Shown here: positions 11,234-22,300 of the stretch, one piece after another
Position numbering within the stretch: position 1 is the stretch's first letter
Layout: every line of letters starts with the position of its first letter
Source: Bactrocera neohumeralis
Lineage: Eukaryota > Arthropoda > Insecta > Diptera > Tephritidae
Direction of reading: 5' to 3'
NCBI RefSeq assembly: GCF_024586455.1
Contig: NC_065922.1
Location: 17,046,089 to 17,110,088, forward strand
DNA: 64,000 nucleotides
Position numbers and translations under genes: made by a program
The notes under the pieces: model-generated
Database searches by the model: none
What the model was told of the DNA's origin: nothing
Seen by the model: only the letters and a program-made list of their open reading frames with translations

Positions 11234-14200
11234 ATGCTAAAATTTCAAAATGTATTTACACAGGCTGAAGCAGATGCAATCGAAAGTGAATTTCAGCGCA
11301 TAAAAAGCAAGTAACCATACATACCTACGTACATATGAATGCATCTCCGTTATTTTTGAAGGAAAATAAATTATTTATGCATTTTTCGTTGTTCTATTGT
11401 TTAATTGTAGTTTTTTAATTAATATGTGGTGTAAAATAAATTATTTGTTTATATTGTAAATTTAAAAATATTTGTTATTGCGAAATAGCTTATCAATTAC
11501 CTATCAACTATCAAGTGGCAAAATGATAAGAAGTTGCGCAGAATTCGCGGAGATACTTGTACATAGGGTCTATGCACATATTATTTACTTCTTCCAAAGT
11601 TTCTTATCTTTCGAAATGAATCAATTAATTTAAAAAATGTACCATATACTATACATTACGCTTGCGAATGCTTGAAATGTAAAGTATTTGAAAACAAAGA
11701 TAATAAAATCACATGTATTACTTATAATAATGACACGTTGTTGCATTTATTGTTGTAAAGCAATTGCATGAAAATTCGTTGGAAAATCGCTTGTTTAATT
11801 ACATGAACACATAAGAGAACTCGTAAATTTGCTATGGTAGATTATAGTAATTTGCTATGCTATTCTATATTTTTTGCTACAGATTATAATACTCGTTATT
11901 TTCTATTTTAAATCAGCTTCAAATCATCACTTATTAAAATAATTTGTTTTTTGTTGCAAAATTGCCATCTATCATCAAAATATAATAAATCTCTTAATAC
12001 TAATTAATCTCCTTTCCATACAGATAACGTATATCTAGATCATGCTGGAACTACTCTTTATCCTAATAGCTTAATCGATGCGTCGGGACAGGTGCTTAAA
12101 GAGAATTTATTTTGCAACCCACATACTTGTAAAGTAACAGGTGATCTCATAGATCAAGCACGCTATCGGTTTGTACATTTTTTTTTGTCATCTTATATCA
12201 ATCAAAAGCACTAATAAGTGGTTTCTTTTAGTATACTACAGCACTTCAACACAGACGCAACCGAATATGCGGTGATATTTACCGCTAATGCCACCGCGGC
12301 GTTAAAACTGGTTGGTGAATGCTTTAATTTCGGTGAAGATGCCGACAATGCGGGTGCTTTTTACTACTGCCAGGAAAATCACACATCGGTTTTGGGAATG
12401 CGTGAGATAGTGCGCACCAAACGGCTGTATGTCCTAACGAAAGACGAAATAGTGGAAAATCTAAAGCATACTAATGGTATTGATAAAAATGGTTTCGATG
12501 CTGAAATCAGCTCTAATGGTAGAAGCAAGTTGAAAACTAATTCGCTAGTTGCCTATTCGGCGCAATGTAACTTTAGTGGCTATAAAATGCCACTGGATAC
12601 TATAGAAGTCATTCAGAAATATGGTTTAGTAGAGCATGGCACACATGTTGGCGACAAGGCAAATGTAAAAGAAGCAGCAGAGAGTAATTTTTACATTTGT
12701 CTGGACACAGCATCCTACGTAGCCAGTAATTTTCTCGATCTGCGAAAATATAAGCCTGACTTTTGTTGTATTTCATTTTATAAAATGTTTGGGTAAGATA
12801 AATGTTGCTAATAATGCTTAAAAACCGATAACAAAAAATATGATTATTTCCAAACTAAACAGTTTCCCTACGGGCGTCGGTGCGTTATTGGTGAGCAGAC
12901 GCGGTCAAACTGTGCTGCAAAAGCGTTACTATGGTGGCGGCACTGTGAATATAGCAATGACGCGGCAAAATTTTCACGAAAAACGCCCAAACTTTACAAC
13001 ACGCTTCGAAGATGGTACGTTACCTTTCCTGACCATCACTGCGTTACTTGAGGGCTTTCGCGTACTGGAGCGGCTGGTGCCTGCAACAGCAAAGCAACTG
13101 CCGGTGGAACGTATTAGCGCACACGTATATGCGCTAGCCAAATACGGTCATGACTCCCTCGCCGCGTTACGTCACACCAACGGTGCACCGCTAATAGAGT
13201 TTTACAATCATAACGGTTATGAGGATATAAGGCTGCAAGGCGGCGTCGTCACATTCAATGTATTACACGATGATGGCACATATGTCGGTTTCGCCGAAGT
13301 TAGCTGCATCGCTGCGGTACATAATGTACAAATACGCACCGGGTGTTTCTGTAATCCAGGGGCATGTCAATGGTTTTTGCACTTATCGAATGCCGATATA
13401 CGCAAGCAATACGAAGCGGGTCATGTTTGTAGTGATTTCACTGATCTAGTTGATGGCTTGCCGACCGGTGCTGTGCGCATGTCTTTCGGTTATATGACGC
13501 GTGTAAGTGATGTGGACAAAGCAGTGGCGATGATACGCGATTGCTATCTAACTACGGCAGCGGAACGTCTACGTCTTATGGAAAGCGTAAAACTGCCGGA
13601 AGTGCTACGTCATGTGCCGCAACGCTTGAAGCCGCAGTTGAAACGCATTTGTATCTATCCGATTAAATCGTGTGGTGCTTTCGACATTACAAGCGCATGG
13701 CCGCTTACAAATAGTGGCTTTAAATATGATCGCGCCTGGATGATTGTCGATGTCAACGGGATGGCTATTACACAAAAGCATTTTACAAGGTTATGTCTAA
13801 TAAGACCTTTAGTGAAGTTAAAGGAGGAGATTTTAGAGTTACGATTTCCCGGCATGTCAGCAGTGCAGTTGCCGTTAAAAATGAAGGCTGTAGCTGAAAG
13901 TAAACGCGTCGAGTCAACGTTCTGTCAAAGTAAAGTGTGTAATGATTTAGTAGAAGGCCTAGATTGTGGTGAGGAAGTGGGTAAATGGTTATCTGACTGC
14001 TTAGAAACGAATGGTTTGCGTTTAGTGCGTCAAAATGCCGAACGCCGTACACAAGATGGTGTTTCGAAAGATATTAGCCTGGCAAATCAAGCGCAATTTT
14101 TGCTGGTAAATCGCGCTTCGGTACGTTGGTTAGCAAATAAGGTGGAAACGGAGAAAGAACCGCTTGATTATACGGTTGATCGTTTTCGTGGTAATTTAAT

Positions 14201-14489
14201 ATTGGAAACTGCCAGCCCCTTCGAAGAAAATTCCTTTGAGGAAATCAGCGTTGGTGGTGTTGATTTCAAAGTGGAAGGTTTTTGTACGCGTTGCCAAATG
14301 ATTTGTATTGATCAACATAATGGACAGAAGACCAATGAGCCTCTACGCACAATTGCGCGTGAATTTAGTGGAAAAATACGTTTTGGTATTTATTTATCGC
14401 TTAAGCAAGCACAAGCGGAAAATACGCTGGTTTCTTGCAGCGCAGAAGTAAAGGTTAAAAAGCAGGAGGAGCATGGAGCGGAGCAATAA
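11234..14489 (+). CDS. mal: Molybdenum cofactor sulfurase (maroon-like)
   Basis: This enzyme adds the terminal sulfur to the molybdenum cofactor of xanthine dehydrogenase and aldehyde oxidase. Four exons (11234-11306, 12024-12168, 12232-12792, 12863-14489) give 801 residues, against about 780 in Drosophila. The N-terminal aminotransferase-V domain shows VYLDHAGTTLYP, a FTANATAALKLV stretch, QENHTSVLGMRE, and the PLP lysine K257 in CISFYKMFG. The Cys-rich loop RTGCFCNPGACQ (C421, C423, C428) carries the persulfide cysteine of the family. From about residue 519 the MOSC_N (LKRICIYPIKSCGAFD) and MOSC domains follow, ending near GFCTRCQMICIDQ. Exon 1 joins exon 2 in frame only if the intron starts GCAAGT, a GC-AG intron; the nearby GT at 11311 gives a stop at once. 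Introns 2 and 3 are short GT-AG introns. Confidence 0.95.
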
Positions 14490-14842
14490 ATTGTAAATAT
14501 TGCAGTATATAACAGTGATTACAATTTCAACTTAAGTACATATTCAAATATACATAAATATGTAAATTTAATGAAAAATACCAAAAATATGTAATCGAAA
14601 AATGCAACAGTTTCAAATTTACATAAATATGCCAGTAATCGCAAGAATTTGCCAGTATATAATGCTATAAATAATATTTATACTTATATATACATACACA
14701 AAGTTTTAAGAAGTATTATTCTTTAATTGAAATATTCACAAAATGTGCATCACAAAAATTGTAAAAATAAAACATTTACTAAAATACATTTTTCGACTAA
14801 ATTATATGAAAAGTATGTCTGTATATACGGAAGCGGTTTTTT
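14490..14842. other. Convergent 3' spacer between mal and a SelW-like gene
   Basis: This is very AT-rich sequence with TACATAAATATG-type runs. It should contain the 3' UTRs of mal (+) and of the SelW/MIEN1-like gene (-). I see no gene in it. Confidence 0.5.
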
Positions 14843-15223
14843 TTACATTAGCGTGCAGATGTTTTCTGCTTTTACATAATTGGGGGGCAAACCTGCGTGC
14901 ACATTTTTTACTCTCTGCAGTATATCATCCTGCGATGGGAAAGCCTGTGTCTGCAATTTTGAATGTACCAACATGCCGTTTATGACCACTTCAAAAGAAC
15001 CACGTCGACCTGCTCGGCATACTAGATCCGTATCAGGCTGTTCGTTCATTATATATTTCTGCAGGGATCTGCACTGCCGCGCATGCGCTGCACATAAGCC
15101 ACTAAACGCAAATTGTACGGTGAACCACAAATTTAAAAGAATGTAATCTAGCGCTCACCAATGTTCCACATCAACTTGTATCGATTTGCCCTTCGCAGTG
15201 CTAATTTTGTTAAGATTTTCCAT
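14843..15223 (-). CDS. SelW/MIEN1-family thioredoxin-like protein, copy A
   Basis: Two exons (15223-15159 and 15101-14843) join through TG|T to complete the first cysteine of a CGLC motif and give 107 residues. The order is VDVEH-CGLC, QCRSLQKYI, a GRRGSFEVVINGMLVHSKLQ strand pair, FPSQDDILQRV and a C-terminal CTLM. This is the Rdx-type fold of selenoprotein W, SELENOT and human MIEN1, with Cys where some relatives have selenocysteine. The terminal CTLM is a possible CaaX prenylation box, as MIEN1 has (CVIL). The motif set is nearly repeated by the neighbour at 15435-15781, so the two are probably tandem duplicates. A start 22 residues before CGLC is longer than in copy B. The substrate is unknown. 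Confidence 0.85.
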
Positions 15224-15434
15224 ACAAATTGATTTATTTATAAAATATGACAAATTTTTATGTGATTAATGGCATTTAAAGAATGTTAATTATATTTTTT
15301 ATTTCATACCTTCTATTTGTTTCATATGCCAAGGTATGCTAGCTTTTCTCATTTATAATTTTAAACGTAAGGGATTGGAAAATTACAGCGTACTCAGGAG
15401 TTTTCAAGTCACTGTGTCGATTGCATTTTTGCTA

Positions 15435-15781
15435 TCACATTAACATGCAATTGTCAATTGGTTGCTCTTTAACTTTTTCTATTGGTTGACCCTTTTCGGC
15501 ACGTCGTACATTTTCCAAAACACTTTCGTGATCAGGAAATGCAAACGACTGCAATTTGGAATGTACCAAAGTGTCATCTATTTTTACTTCAAATGACCCC
15601 TGACGTCCTTTAGAACATACGACTTCCGCATCTGGTTTTTGTTGGAGTAGGAAATTTTGTAGCATTTTGCATTGCCACTCGAAATTGCATTTCGGACTAT
15701 AAGCAATATGATGGTAAAATTACAATTATTATTTTATATGTGATTTTCTATTTACCAGTACTCAACATCAACTTTGACCAT
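15435..15781 (-). CDS. SelW/MIEN1-family thioredoxin-like protein, copy B
   Basis: A 26-nt first exon (15781-15756) encodes MVKVDVEY plus TG. It joins the second exon (15696-15435) across a 59-bp intron to complete CPKC; the product is 95 residues. Then follow NFEWQCKMLQNFLLQ, GRQGSFEVKIDDTLVHSKLQ, FPDHESVLENVRR and a terminal CMLM CaaX-like box. It is the same fold as copy A, in the same strand and with the intron at the same place inside the first CxxC cysteine. The identical intron position supports tandem duplication of one ancestral gene. It is head-to-head with the TM2-domain gene 450 bp away. Confidence 0.86.
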
Positions 15782-15832
15782 TCTATTGTATATTTTTGTT
15801 AAATTTTACCAAAGTAGAAAATTCGATCCTTT

Positions 15833-16159
15833 GTTTACATAAAATAAAAATGTCAGCTGTTTTTAGCATTGAACTTGCCGGTGTTGACAGCTGACTGGTA
15901 ATGTTGCAAAGAATTGCATGAAATTAAAAAACAAATTAGGAAAAATTTTTGCATCGAAATACCATCTAAATGGCATGGAAACAAAGAATTTTTATAAGCT
16001 CTGTTTTGCAATTTGGACTTGTATTTTGTTAACAAATCTTGCTTAACAAAATTATAAATTTCGTTAAAAAAAATATTGTTGCAAATGATATTCACGAAGT
16101 CCTCTGTACAATTATAGTTGAAATGACAGTTCTCTGTCCGCTGCTTCGTTCACCAGCTG
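15833..16159. promoter_or_regulatory. Divergent promoter space with three CAGCTG E-boxes
   Basis: CAGCTG occurs at 15854-15859, 15888-15893 and 16154-16159, between the start of SelW-like copy B (15781, -) and the TM2 gene (16230, +). Two of them sit in TGTCAGCTG/TTGACAGCTGAC contexts. TTTGTTTACAT precedes the first, as it does upstream of mal. This is the only DNA available for both promoters. Function is inferred from location and from the known E-box class of fly core-promoter motifs. Confidence 0.45.
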
Positions 16160-16229
16160 TTTATCGTTTGTTTATCAACTAGTGCAAAATATTTTCTTTT
16201 AAAAAAATTATTGTTCTATTGAAAAGAAA

Positions 16230-16967
16230 ATGCTTCACAGACGTTGCATAGTTATTAATATGCGATCTGCCTTGGCGCTGATTATGATTTTCATATTTAG
16301 TGGCATAAGACAGAGCCAAACCGCGGGTGGCAATCTCATGGAAACCGAAACCAAGCTGGAAGGTCAATCGAAAAATGTTACCAACAACAATGACGCTATA
16401 CCACTCACAATCAAAAGTATAAATGACACGAATGTATCATGTCCAGGCGGTCCTGAAAGCGAGTGTTCAACACTACCTTTTCCTTGTATACGCTGTAATT
16501 ATAATTACTCTTGCCATTATGGTCGAGACATTAACGTCACTTGTACGGCATTGGATCATGTGCAATGTCAAGGCAATCGGACCTTCGTACAACAAATGAA
16601 TTGTCGTTATTGCTACCAAACAGACTTATGGCAACAGTCATGTGCATTGCGTGGAAATTGTAATTCAGTGAATGGTTACTTTTATCGCACCAATTGCACA
16701 GTTCATTCGGATGTGTTTTGTCTTGGCAATCGTTCGTTTACCCGTAATATTAAGTGTAATTGGACTCAGGGTTATCGTTGGAGTACCGCACTTATAATTA
16801 GCATTACGTTAGGAGGCTTTGGTGCCGACCGCTTTTATCTTGGTCACTGGCAAGAAGGTATCGGAAAACTATTCAGTTTTGGTGGTTTAGGTGTTTGGAC
16901 TATTATAGACGTTATTCTCATATCGCTACATTATTTAGGGCCGGCTGATGGTTCATTATATATATAG
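16230..16967 (+). CDS. amx: TM2 domain-containing protein, TM2D3/almondex type
   Basis: A single-exon gene of 245 residues, or 235 from the in-frame ATG at 16260. The protein has an N-terminal signal peptide, then a luminal Cys-rich region with repeated blocks (CSTLPFPCIRCNYNYSC, CTALDHVQCQGNRTF, VFCLGNRSF and CNWTQGYRW) and several N-x-S/T sites. The C-terminal TM2 domain (about 183-240) has two membrane segments flanking the GADRFYLGHW loop with its conserved DRF. The block order fits TM2D3, the human relative of Drosophila almondex, needed maternally for Notch signalling. The separation from TM2D1/2 rests on the LPFPCIRC-CNYNYSC and CNWT blocks. It is convergent with Larp7, 141 bp apart. 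Confidence 0.85.
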   Translation: MLHRRCIVINMRSALALIMIFIFSGIRQSQTAGGNLMETETKLEGQSKNVTNNNDAIPLTIKSINDTNVSCPGGPESECSTLPFPCIRCNYNYSCHYGRDINVTCTALDHVQCQGNRTFVQQMNCRYCYQTDLWQQSCALRGNCNSVNGYFYRTNCTVHSDVFCLGNRSFTRNIKCNWTQGYRWSTALIISITLGGFGADRFYLGHWQEGIGKLFSFGGLGVWTIIDVILISLHYLGPADGSLYI

Positions 16968-17067
16968 TAAAAGTTGTAAGGTTTAAAAAAGACCATTGTA
17001 ATTTCAAACAGACTGTAATATTTAGTAATGTAAGCATATATGGTTATTTACTTAGATATTTTATTCA

Positions 17068-17082
17068 AATAAAATTTTTATT
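17068..17082. terminator. Back-to-back polyadenylation signals of amx and Larp7
   Basis: AATAAA at 17068-17073 serves the plus-strand TM2 gene. TTTATT at 17077-17082, which reads AATAAA on the minus strand, lies 27 bp past the Larp7 stop. The two hexamers are three bases apart, so the 3' UTRs probably meet or overlap. Confidence 0.55.
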
Positions 17083-17108
17083 TTACTAAAACACATTGAC
17101 TGTGTTAA

Positions 17109-18832
17109 TTATTCATCCTCTTCTCCAAAACGTATATGTTTTGTTATTAATTTCTTAACTTTCTCTCTACCTCTCTTCTGTGGTACTTTTACTTGTTTAT
17201 TCAATTTCATTTCTCGATCCGCCTCAATCTTTTTCCAATATTCCAACTCAGCTTCGCCGTTTAGCACTTTGCAGTTATACTCCGCACAAGTCACTTGGCG
17301 CACGAAATCAGTTGCCGCATCCGCTGTGTCCAAACGTAGATGTGCATGCATGGCGCCCTCCTTAACGTCAACGTACTTTACAGTTTCATATTGACGCATA
17401 TCAGCCTTAAATTCCTTTATGTTGACACAAGGATTTAAGAAACCTACTTCCACTATTAATCCTTCGGAATAGCTAAAGAGCGGTGCTCGTTCTAAAGCTG
17501 GATTGTGCTTCAACTCTTTGGGTTGTGGTTTGGCATCCTCCTCACCTGCGCCATAAAAGTTCATATTCATTTTGCGCAACTTTCGTTCGTTGGGCTTTGG
17601 TTTCTTAGCTGGCGTGGGTGCTGAGGCATCCGACGTTTCGGCGGAAACGCCCTCACTAGCACGTTGTTGCTGTTTTTCCTTCCATGCTTTGCGTTTCAAT
17701 TCAGCTATCTTTTCGCGTTGCAAGTTGAGGTATTTATTACGTAAACGTTTCCAATCACATTTCGGCAAAACTTTGAGCTCATAGAAAGATGCATCTGTAT
17801 TCAAATCTGTATCTTTACGACGTTTTTCTAAAGTTTTTGCCTTTTTCTTCTTCTTGCGGCGTTTCTTCTTCTTGGCATCTCCATCGTCATCTGCTTGATC
17901 TTCGGTATCATTTGAAGTCTCCCCAGTTTCGTTTGCGGTGGAGTTTTCATCGTTTTCTGTTTTTACTTTCTTCGATTCAGGGCCTTCTTCTTCCGACGTT
18001 TCATCGGCAACCCTTTTCAATTTCTTAATCTTTTTATGTTCGGTGTCGGATACATTATTCGCTTCTATATCTTCTTCATTTTGCTCTCTGATGAATGATT
18101 TCACACTTTGCAATTCGGCAGGATCAGTTTCTTGCATCCTTAATACACCGTTGAATTCGCTGAAAGCCTTAATCGCTTTGTCCACACTACTCGCCTGCTC
18201 GAATTCGACGAAACCAAATTCCTTGATTTTCCGTGATTTAGCATATTTTGGTAGTGAGACATAAACGACTGCACCAAATCGTTCAAACGCTTGACGCACC
18301 CAATCGTGATCAGCTGCAGCTGGTAATGCTTCAACATAAAGTGTCTTGTCGTCGACATTACGTTCTACCGGTAAAGCTGTCTTGCGTCTAACTCTTGAAT
18401 TAGTTTCATCCAACTCAAGTAGTTCTGAGTTTGTTAAGGACTTTTTGATTTCCTCCACTGAAGAGGTAAGCGCTTTCATTTTGTTGAAACTTAGAAAAAT
18501 ATCCAAAGGTACATCTGTGTGATCAAACCAAAAGGTAAGAAGTTAAATAGGCATATAATAATATTTACATATAGCGAACACTAACATGGATCTTTGTCCA
18601 TAAGCTGTTTAAGATATCGATCCTTGGAAAGATTTGCATCGCCAAAGTAAAACTCCATTTGTGCGCGTATTGCATTGAAATGATGTCTTTTACGCTTCCT
18701 GTGACTTTTTTGTCCACCGGCATGATCACCTGCGGCTTCAGCTACTGGCGGTTTTGACTGTTTCTTATGTGTTTTTTTCTTTGTTTTATGTCTGTCCGAC
18801 TCATTCTGTTTCTCGATAGCGACAATCTCCAT
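17109..18832 (-). CDS. Larp7: La-related protein 7
   Basis: Larp7 binds 7SK snRNA and stabilises the RNP that holds P-TEFb (Cdk9/CycT) inactive. Two exons (18832-18586 and 18514-17109) join at CCAT|GTTAGT...CAG|AT to restore DKDPYVPLDIFLSF, giving 550 residues. After a basic N-terminus, the La motif (about 50-125) shows MEFYFGDANLSKDRYLKQ and FLSFNKMKALT. RRM1 (about 139-215) shows KTLYVEALPA and EFGFVEFEQA. A Lys/Glu-rich acidic-basic linker with a KKKKRRKKKKK tract follows. The C-terminal xRRM (about 430-535) opens APLFSYSEGLIVEVGFLNP and includes ELEYWKKIEADREMKLN. The La motif plus RRM plus xRRM order distinguishes it from La itself. It is divergent from xmas. Confidence 0.94.
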
Positions 18833-19381
18833 TATTATTCATTTAATAAATAAAATTTCGCTTCAAAATATTACAATAAATATTGAATGAAAATGTACAA
18901 CCAGCAAACGATTTCAATTGTTTTTTAAGCTTCGACAAAGTTGCCAACTCACATTTATTTAAAATAATTGATGACACAGAAGGAAGAAGGTTATAAAAAT
19001 TTATAGAAAAACATTGGACGACCAAATTATTTTATAATAAATATTTGAAATAATTTACTTGTAAGTATGTTATATATTGTTTTTGGCTTACGTTTTTGTT
19101 ATATTAATATACTTATGTATATTGACAAACAAATATATGTTAAATACTTGACCGCGGTAAATACTAAATTGAATAGTGTAACCCCACATTAATTTCCCAC
19201 AAAACTCTGTAATATTCAAACAGCTGTCATTGACATACAAATTTTGCGCGATCGCGGCTTCTATAATCTCTGAAAATTATACATTTTCATATTTTACAAG
19301 TTTTTTTTTGACTTATTCTATTAAAATTATTGTTTGTAACAAGTATTTTGGACGAATTAAAACATAAATTTGGACAACGTC
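18833..19381. promoter_or_regulatory. Bidirectional promoter space between Larp7 and xmas
   Basis: The 549-bp spacer separates two divergent housekeeping-type genes. It contains CAGCTG at 19221-19226 within AAACAGCTGTCATTGACAT, 160 bp before the xmas ATG. The rest is AT-rich with no TATA box that I can place confidently. No gene is seen in it. Confidence 0.45.
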
Positions 19382-22300
19382 ATGTTGGGTGACGAGGGAA
19401 CCGGTTGGGATGACGGCATCAATTACAAAGCCATATCGTGAGTATACTCTAAAACCGGTAGTGGTGAAAATTTACTAAACCTCTGTATCAATAGATGTGA
19501 GAAAATACCTGATCTATTTTTGGACAAATTGGTAGCCAAAAATCACTTTAGTAAATTTGGAAAAATCACACGTTTTATATTACGCCCAAGTCGCCAAAGT
19601 TGTACGGTGGAATATGAGACGGAAGCACAAGCCGAGCGCGCATTGGATCAGGCTGGGGATTTCAATGGACAAGAATTTCAAATAGAATTTGCAACCCGTG
19701 AGGTAGCACATGTACAAAATACAGAAGAATGGGTTAATCCCGAAGTACAAGCTGAATTGGATGCAATGGGCTTGCGTCAGAGTGTACCAACATACAGACC
19801 GCCAGCTGCGGCAATGTTACCACCGATGAAGTCAATGCCACCTCGTACACAAAAACCACCTGCGCAATTTGCAAATGCGGGTGTAAAATCCACAAAGTCT
19901 GCTACGGCAACGGAATTACCAAAAATCGACAATTCTTTGAGACAAGAATATGAGGCCATCTTACGAAGGCCTGCTTACACCGACGAAGAAAAATATCGTG
20001 TTTTGGATGCGCGTGACAAATTGATGCGTTTGATAAGACCACGCCAAACAGATATCAAAAAGGTTGAAAGAACCAAAGGTAAATTAAAGTATGTGCATTG
20101 TAGAAGTTATTTGTATTTATATTATATGTTTTTTAGGCATTTGTCCTGACATGTGTCCCGAAAAAGAGCGTTTAATGCGCGAATTCCAAAGACAAGTTTC
20201 CACATTTGAAATGTGTGCAGAAGATGAGGACAGCACATCCTCAATATCACATCGACGTGCCATCAAAGAGTATTCGCGCAGTAGCGCTGATCAAGAAGTG
20301 CCACTGGCACATGAATTACGACCTGAAAGCGTTCTACAAATGACCATGTTGTACCTGATGCACCGCATTTTGGACCTCTGTGAGGATCCACAAACTTCAA
20401 TCGCCGACTGGTTTCACTTTGTATGGGATCGCACCCGTTCCATACGCAAAGATATCACACAACAGGAACTTTGTTCATTAGGTACGGTCGAATTGGTTGA
20501 ACAATGTGCGCGCTTTCATATACACTGTGCCGCGCGTCTAGTGGCCGAAGAGCCGTCGGTGTTCGATAAAAAAATCAATGCTGAAAATTTGACAAAATGT
20601 TTGCAATCCCTTAAATATATGTATCATGACTTGCGTATTAAGGGTGTACATTGCCCATGTGAGGCCGAATTTCGTAGCTACATAGTCTTGCTGAATTTAG
20701 GTGACTCCAATTTTCTATGGGAGTTGAAGCAACTGCCCACACATATACAACATTCAAGTGAAATTAAGCGTGCAATTGCTTTTTACAATGCACTACAAAA
20801 CAACAACTACGTACGCTTCTTCAGTATGATACGCGAAGTGGAAACGTCATATTTGAGCGCATGCATTCTGCTTGGCTACTTCAATAAATTGCGTTGGCGT
20901 GCTATGGAGGCCATTAATAAATCGCATAACTGGCGAAAAAATGCTATTCTCCTACCGCTAACATATCTTACGCGTATACTTGGGTTTGAAGACGAAGAAG
21001 CGGCGGCACAATACTTCGCTTATCACGGCTTAAAATGCGATGGTCAGCGTGTGGTATTGGATCGCCTAAAGCGACCAGATGTGGAGTACTCCATGGAACG
21101 TGCATTGAATGTGAGTTTGAGTTGTGTTTAAAATTATATGAAAACATTACTTTTTTTTCTTCCTGTAGCTGGTCGAGTCGAAGCGTACGGTTAGCGTTGG
21201 TGAGTGCGTTTGTGGACATACGCTTGAACCTGTGCATATATTCGAAAGTCATACACCACATAACAGTTTCGATGACAATGGTAATCTTAAATCAATTGCC
21301 TGGACGGCGGAAGATCAGTTGCGTGGAGAGGCGGCAGAAGCACGCAGAAAGGAACGTGAATTAGAAATACAGCAACAGCAGCAGCGACAGCAATTACAGC
21401 AGCAGCAACAACAACAGGAAACATTAAAAACAACGAAACGTCCCGACTCTCCTGCCCTCATACAACCGCTTTCTGTTACTGCGGAGTCAAGTCTCTTTAA
21501 AATGCCACAACTCGCGTCGTCCATTTCACCCAAATTGCCACCGAAATTTAAGACTCCACAACTACCACAAAAACCAGCCGAGCCCTCTATTTTTGGCGGT
21601 AGTCAGTTTGCAGAACCTAAGCCAAAAGCACAATCATCAGCCTTGACAAGTTTCAAATTTGAAGCACCACAAAGCGCAAGCGGTAGTAGTAGTAGTGTTA
21701 GCATATTCGGCCCGCCAGCAAACGATGCCAGCGGCTCACTCTTCAAAATACCTGCCGCTACTATTAAACCGTCCAGCTCGTTCGCCGCTGGCATTAGCAA
21801 TTCTATATTTGGTGGTAACGCGACAACTGCTCCGACAGCGTCGGCCTCTACTGGCGGTTTTATATTCGATACTGCCAACAAGAACACGAATGCCGATAAC
21901 ATATTTAGTAACGCAGCAAAAGCGACGACAAGCATCTTCCAGCAAGCGCAGCCACCAAAACCAGAACCCATGCAAAATGACACCGTTTTCCAGCATTTCA
22001 ACACAAAGCCGGGTTTCGCAGGTTTTTCAGGTGCGCCGCAGCCCAATACGTTCCATGACGCTCCCCCGAAACCATTTGTGATAGCGCCACAGTCGCCCGA
22101 TAGGCAGACAGCCAAGCAGTTAGCTGAAGCCGAAGCTAAAGCAGCAGCTGCTAAAGCCAAAGCAGAGTTGGAAAAGCGGCGCAATGAGGAGAAGGCCGCT
22201 GAAGCAGCTAAACGACAGCGCGAAGCATTGGAGCAAAAGCGGCTGGAGAGCTTAAGGCAGTTGGAACAACGTGCCGAGCGGGTTTGTGCCGCTGAAGTGG

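Noticed and set aside
11307..11312. GT donor at 11311 for mal intron 1
   Set aside because: Joining at this GT gives AAA-TAA at once; the GC donor four bases upstream restores the conserved NNVYLDHAGT.
14743..15146. Plus-strand frames opposite the SelW-like gene A
   Set aside because: The minus-strand frame has conserved CxxC, GSFEV and CaaX motifs; the plus-strand frames have none.
15101..15223. Selenocysteine (UGA) in the SelW-like genes
   Set aside because: Both CxxC motifs are formed with TGT/TGC codons after splicing, so no in-frame UGA is involved.
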